From contig CALWLF010000044.1 in assembly GCA_944381455.1 (NCBI GenBank), positions 1-55,496 on the forward strand: a DNA stretch of 55,496 bases. The letters run 5' to 3'. Shown here one piece after another: positions 52,037-55,496 of the stretch. A program made the position numbers and the translations under genes. This DNA comes from an uncultured Clostridia bacterium. GTDB lineage: Bacteria > Bacillota > Clostridia > Lachnospirales > Anaerotignaceae. The stretch's first letter is position 1; each line of letters opens with the position of its first letter. The notes under the pieces are model-generated. The model had not been told where the DNA came from. It ran no database searches and saw only the letters and a program-made list of their open reading frames with translations.

Positions 52037-52076
52037 AAAAAGGCCACTGAAAACGATTCTTGTTTTCAGTGGCCTT
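52037..52076 (-). terminator. Attenuator-like terminator in the methyltransferase leader
   Basis: Minus-strand perfect 15-bp stem AAGGCCACTGAAAAC / GTTTTCAGTGGCCTT (52076-52062 and 52054-52040), then a short T run, ending about 24 bases before the ATG. There is no room for a promoter after it, so transcription must pass it. Confidence 0.75.
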
Positions 52077-52106
52077 CTTGGACACAAATCAATGCAAAGA
52101 TTAAAT

Positions 52107-52147
52107 AAAAAAATTAGGATCAGCTTCTTGCTGAAAGTCTACCCTAA
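52107..52147 (-). terminator. Terminator of the cystathionine synthase-like gene
   Basis: Minus-strand TTAGG...CCTAA (52147-52143, 52118-52114) around an inner TCAGC/GCTGA stem, followed by TTTTTTT. Confidence 0.65.
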
Positions 52148-52148
52148 C

Positions 52149-52177
52149 AATATAACAAACTTCGGCTAAAAAAGCAA
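52149..52177 (-). promoter_or_regulatory. Promoter of the methyltransferase-ABC operon
   Basis: Minus strand: -35 TTGCTT (52177-52172), 17-base spacer, -10 TATATT (52154-52149). It would start near 52142 and give a leader of about 130 nt that includes the attenuator. Confidence 0.6.
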
Positions 52178-52189
52178 GTATTTTTTGTC

Positions 52190-53386
52190 TTAAATCAGCG
52201 CCAAAGCCTGGTCTAAGTCTGCAATCAAATCTTCCGCATCTTCAATGCCAATGGACAGACGCACCTGGCCGTCATAAATGCTGGCGGCATACCGTTCTTC
52301 CGGCGTCATATCAAAATGGCTCATGGATGGAGAATGCTGGATGAGGGAGTCCACATTGCCAAGACTGGTGGCAAGGCTAAAGACTTTCATGTTGTTCATC
52401 ATCGTCCGTACGGCATCCATGCCGCCTTTGATGTCTACGCTCATCATGCCGCCAAAGCCGCCATGCATCTGTTTTTTGGCAATTTCGTGGGTGGGATGGC
52501 TGGGTAGCCCTGGATAATAGACCCGGTCCACCTTGGGGTGGGCTTCCAAAAACTGGGCCACTTTCATGGCGTTTTGGCAGTGGCGCTCCATGCGCACGCC
52601 CAATGTTTTCATCCCCTGCATCAGCTGCCAAGCGGCAAAGGGATCCAGCACGGCGCCAAAACACTGTAAATATGGCATCCGGCAGCGGTCGATGCGGGCT
52701 TTGCTGCCGGCAATGATACCGGCGGTGACGGTGCCATGGCCGCAGAGGTATTTTGTGGCGCTGTGCACCACCAGATCGGCACCCAAATCCAAGGGGTTTT
52801 GCAGATAAGGCGATGCAAAGGTGCTGTCCACAATCAAAGTGATGCCCTCATGGCTGTGGACCACTTGGCTGATGGCAGCAATATCGCTGATTTTCAAGGT
52901 GGGGTTGGCCGGTGTTTCCACATAGACCAAGGAGGTATTGGGCTGGATGGCCGCTTTCACTGCTGCCGCATTGGTGGTATCCACCCGGGTATACGTAATG
53001 CCCAAATTGGTCAGCACCTTGGCAAAAAGCGCATAGGAACAGCCATAGATGACATCGCCAAAGACCACATGGTCTCCGGCTTTGACCACGCTCATCACAG
53101 CCGTGGAAATGGCGCCCAGGCCGCTGGCCACGGCCAAGGCAGCCTCGGCGTGTTCCAGATGGGCCATCTTTTTTTCCAGTTCGTCACAGTTGGGGCTGCC
53201 AAAGCGGGTATATACAAAGCCTTCATCCACGTGCTGATTCAAATAAACGGCCGTATCAAAATCATCCAGCACATAGGTGGTGGTTTGATAGATGGGGCTG
53301 ACATGGGCCTTGGCCTGCGGCTCATAGGAGCCGGTCAGACGGGCGTGGAGCTGATGGGCATGGAGGATATCGGTGTTGATTTTCAT
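52190..53386 (-). CDS. Cys/Met-metabolism PLP enzyme (cystathionine gamma-synthase or methionine gamma-lyase type)
   Basis: A 398-aa PLP enzyme of the Cys/Met metabolism family. The cofactor lysine is in SATKYLCGHGT, with DSTFASPYLQNPLDLGADLVVH ahead of it, and the tetramer-contact/N-terminal block VYTRFGSPNCDELEKKMAHLE, where most members have a Y-[ST]-R-x2-N-P-T pattern. The C-terminal SLGNVDSLIQHSPSMSH is usual. It could form cystathionine, or split cystathionine or methionine; sequence alone cannot separate these. ATG 53386 has AAAGGAG upstream. A gene with its own terminator; it sits ahead of the methyltransferase operon on the same strand. Confidence 0.9.
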   Translation of the reverse strand: MKINTDILHAHQLHARLTGSYEPQAKAHVSPIYQTTTYVLDDFDTAVYLNQHVDEGFVYTRFGSPNCDELEKKMAHLEHAEAALAVASGLGAISTAVMSVVKAGDHVVFGDVIYGCSYALFAKVLTNLGITYTRVDTTNAAAVKAAIQPNTSLVYVETPANPTLKISDIAAISQVVHSHEGITLIVDSTFASPYLQNPLDLGADLVVHSATKYLCGHGTVTAGIIAGSKARIDRCRMPYLQCFGAVLDPFAAWQLMQGMKTLGVRMERHCQNAMKVAQFLEAHPKVDRVYYPGLPSHPTHEIAKKQMHGGFGGMMSVDIKGGMDAVRTMMNNMKVFSLATSLGNVDSLIQHSPSMSHFDMTPEERYAASIYDGQVRLSIGIEDAEDLIADLDQALALI

Positions 53387-53518
53387 GAGGAAAACTCCTT
53401 TCTGTTTCCAATTCTTCTTGCTATCACCATGATAACGAAGATTTTTGATGGCAGCAACTGACAAAATCATAGATTTTTTGTGGTTTTTTTCTTATATTTT
53501 GTCTGATTCGCAGAGCCG

Positions 53519-53547
53519 TTGTCTTTTTTGCCGTTTTGTTATACAAT
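53519..53547 (+). promoter_or_regulatory. Promoter of the radical SAM gene
   Basis: -35 TTGTCT (53519-53524), 17-base spacer, -10 TACAAT (53542-53547), 31 bases before the ATG. Confidence 0.6.
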
Positions 53548-53578
53548 AGACACATCTTGGAAGAAATCAGGTGAAAAC

Positions 53579-55330
53579 ATGAAACTGCTGCTGACGGCAA
53601 TCAATGCAAAGTTCATCCATTCCTCTTTGGCCATCCGCTCTTTAAAGGAGTATGCCGCCGTCTATGGGGATCAGATTACCTTGCAGGAATTTACCATCAA
53701 TCAGGATTGTGACTATATTTTAGAACAGCTTTACCACCAAAAGGCCGATGTCATCGGCTTTTCCTGCTATCTTTGGAACAGGTCGATGGTGCTGGAGCTG
53801 GCAGAAAACATAAAAAAAATCAGCCCCAAAACCGTGATTTTTCTGGGCGGACCAGAAGTCAGCTATGATGCGGCGGCGCTGTTGGCAGAATACCCCTTTC
53901 TCGACTTGGTGGTCCGGGGGGAAGGCGAAGCCACATTTTTGGACCTGGCCCGGCACTGGATTGACCGGGACTTGCCCCTGGAAGATATTTTGGGCATCAC
54001 CTATCGCGCGCAGGATGGTTCCATTTGCGAAAACCTGCCCCGGTGCGGCCTATCATTAGAACAAATTCCCTTTGTCTATCAAGACATGACCGACTTTGCC
54101 CACCGCATCATCTATTATGAAACCCAGCGGGGCTGCCCTTACCAGTGCCAGTACTGCCTTTCTTCGGTGGAAGAAGGGGTGCGGTTTTTGCCGGAGGAAC
54201 GGGTGAAGCAGGACCTGGACTTTTTCCTTCAGCAAAAGGTGATGCAGGTGAAATTTGTGGACCGGACCTTCAACTGCAACCGCCGCCACGCCCGCTTGAT
54301 TTGGCAGCATTTGATGGACCACGATAACGGCATCACCAACTTCCACATGGAAATTACTGCCGATTTATTGGACGAAGAAACGCTGGAGATGCTGAAAAAT
54401 GCCAGAAGCGGTCTATTTCAGTTTGAAATCGGCGTGCAGACCACAAACCCCAAAACCATGCAGGCCATCCGCCGTGCCGTTTCCTTTGAAAAGCTTTCCC
54501 AGGTGGTCCGCCGCATCAAGGCTATGGGAAATATCCATGTGCATCTGGATTTGATTGCCGGGCTGCCTTTTGAGGATTACGATTCCTTTGGCCGCTCCTT
54601 TGACGATGTATACTGGCTGGAGCCGGAGCAGTTACAGCTGGGATTTTTGAAGCTGTTAAAAGGCTCTGGCCTGCGGCGGGATGCGGCAAAATACGACATT
54701 TGTTTCCGCTCACAGGCGCCCTATGAAGTGCTCTCCACCCATTGCCTTTCCTACGAGGATTTATACCGGTTAAAGCTGGTGGAAGAAATGGTGGAAACCT
54801 TTTATAATTCCCCCAAGGCCCTGCGGGCCATCCGGTTGATCACCACCCTCCTTCCCTCGCCGTTTCAATTTTTCCAGGCCCTGGGCAATTTCTGGGAGGA
54901 ACAGGGATACCGGGCCGTCAAACACAGCCGGGCAGAATATTCGCTGCTCTTTTATGAATTTTGTGCCACACAGGAGGCGCTTTTGCCCCATTTAGATAAA
55001 ATCAGCGACTTGCTGCGCTTTGACCTCTATCTGGGTGAAAACACCAAACGGATGCCGGAAGCACTGCAATGGGATGCCCCCGACACCAAAGAGCAACAGC
55101 GGCAGTTTTATCATGACAAGGAAAAAGTGGCCCAGTTTTTGCCCCACCTGGCAGACTATACCCCGTCCCAGCTTGCCAGGATGTGCCACATTGAACTGTT
55201 CCGCTATGACGTAAGCCGTCTGGAAGAGACGGGCCATGTCCCCTCCCCCGGCTTGACAGCTGTGCTGTTTGACTATGCCAAGCGCAATCCACTGACCAAT
55301 GAAGCCGCCCATTGGCGTATTTTGCTGTAA
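53579..55330 (+). CDS. B12-binding-domain radical SAM protein, DUF4080 type
   Basis: A 583-aa protein. Residues about 1-135 form a B12-binding-like Rossmann domain (no DxHxxG motif, so cobalamin may bind base-on or not at all). The radical SAM cluster is C186-x3-C190-x2-C193 in RGCPYQCQYC, followed by the TIM-barrel blocks FVDRTFNCNRRHA, MEITADLLDEETLEML and FEIGVQTTNPKTM. Residues about 400-583 match the DUF4080 C-terminus. The reaction is unknown. ATG 53579 has AGGTGA upstream. The gene stands alone and ends in a terminator. Confidence 0.92.
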   Translation: MKLLLTAINAKFIHSSLAIRSLKEYAAVYGDQITLQEFTINQDCDYILEQLYHQKADVIGFSCYLWNRSMVLELAENIKKISPKTVIFLGGPEVSYDAAALLAEYPFLDLVVRGEGEATFLDLARHWIDRDLPLEDILGITYRAQDGSICENLPRCGLSLEQIPFVYQDMTDFAHRIIYYETQRGCPYQCQYCLSSVEEGVRFLPEERVKQDLDFFLQQKVMQVKFVDRTFNCNRRHARLIWQHLMDHDNGITNFHMEITADLLDEETLEMLKNARSGLFQFEIGVQTTNPKTMQAIRRAVSFEKLSQVVRRIKAMGNIHVHLDLIAGLPFEDYDSFGRSFDDVYWLEPEQLQLGFLKLLKGSGLRRDAAKYDICFRSQAPYEVLSTHCLSYEDLYRLKLVEEMVETFYNSPKALRAIRLITTLLPSPFQFFQALGNFWEEQGYRAVKHSRAEYSLLFYEFCATQEALLPHLDKISDLLRFDLYLGENTKRMPEALQWDAPDTKEQQRQFYHDKEKVAQFLPHLADYTPSQLARMCHIELFRYDVSRLEETGHVPSPGLTAVLFDYAKRNPLTNEAAHWRILL

Positions 55331-55332
55331 CA

Positions 55333-55369
55333 AAAAGCCGTTTTCCATGTTGCGGAAAACGGCTTTTTG
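55333..55369 (+). terminator. Rho-independent terminator of the radical SAM gene
   Basis: 15-bp perfect stem AAAAAGCCGTTTTCC / GGAAAACGGCTTTTT (55333-55347, 55355-55369), immediately after the stop. Confidence 0.9.
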
Positions 55370-55393
55370 ATTGGGTGCTTTAGCTTAACAAAA

Positions 55394-55412
55394 CCCCTAG
55401 TTTTACTAGGGG
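55394..55412. repeat. Perfect 8-bp hairpin near the window edge
   Basis: CCCCTAGT, TTT, ACTAGGGG. Flanked by AT-rich sequence with AGGAGG on the minus strand but no start codon at working distance. It could be the end hairpin of an IS200/IS605-type element continuing beyond the edge, or a minus-strand terminator. Confidence 0.4.
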
Positions 55413-55496
55413 TAAATAAAATACTTTAGTATACAAAACCTCCTAATTATAATTTTAGAATGAAGGTTTGGCGACCGCATTACTAAAATAAATTAG

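Noticed and set aside
55430..55470. Short minus-strand peptide after AGGAGG
   Set aside because: The only start (TTG) is two bases from the ribosome site and the frame encodes 18 residues with no supporting evidence.

Overview
The window looks like chromosome of an anaerobic, endospore-forming (or recently spore-forming) low/mid-GC Gram-positive bacterium of the Clostridia, plausibly gut-associated. The evidence is spoIIGA-sigE directly behind ftsZ, a GerW/YtfJ spore protein, hbd-crt-thl C4 acyl-CoA genes, a bile-salt-hydrolase-type Ntn hydrolase, a secreted serpin, an SLH-anchored wall protein, and sigma-A-like promoters with AGGAGG ribosome sites. Genus cannot be fixed from the sequence. 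No rRNA, tRNA, CRISPR array or intact transposon was seen.

Layout. 1-4.5 kb: a peptide-type ABC importer (binding protein cut by the window edge, two permeases, two ATPases). 4.7-12 kb: envelope and miscellaneous genes (SLH-GH18 protein, PAP2 phosphatase, amidase, cysteine-tailed membrane protein, serpin, IclR regulator, YfcE-type phosphodiesterase). 12.1-15.3 kb: dprA-topA. 15.7-18.6 kb: hbd-crt-thl with its own promoter and terminator. 18.8-21.6 kb: dicarboxylate/amino-acid symporter, endonuclease III, and a split pair of TauE/SafE-like half-transporters. 21.7-26.8 kb: a compact run of an unknown 108-aa protein, a TIGR01906-type membrane protein, a DUF2953 protein, gerW, a CARF-like/DUF1887 nuclease-like protein, rimM and trmD. 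26.8-33.2 kb: the division/sporulation cluster murA-ftsQ-DUF881-sbp-ftsZ-spoIIGA-sigE. 33.4-38.8 kb: a zinc-ribbon protein, single-chain purL, a 33-aa membrane microprotein and gap. 39-43 kb: an L,D-transpeptidase behind a perfect 37-bp palindrome, then a P2-type cation ATPase with what I read as a yybP-ykoY manganese riboswitch and terminator in its leader. 43.2-46.1 kb: a TPR membrane protein, then a traX-like gene and the bile-salt-hydrolase-like gene as a pair. 46.2-52 kb: a second peptide/nickel-type ABC importer headed by a SAM methyltransferase and preceded by an intrinsic terminator that must act as an attenuator. 52.2-55.4 kb: a Cys/Met-metabolism PLP enzyme and a B12-binding radical SAM (DUF4080) protein; the edge carries a hairpin that may be the end of an IS200/IS605-type element.

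Most promising for follow-up: the CARF-like/DUF1887 protein embedded in a spore/translation operon with no CRISPR nearby; the Mn riboswitch-P-type ATPase unit; the attenuated methyltransferase-ABC operon; the serpin with a stalk-like N-terminal domain; and the 37-bp palindrome upstream of the L,D-transpeptidase. I found no single cluster that I can defend as a wholly new multi-gene system.
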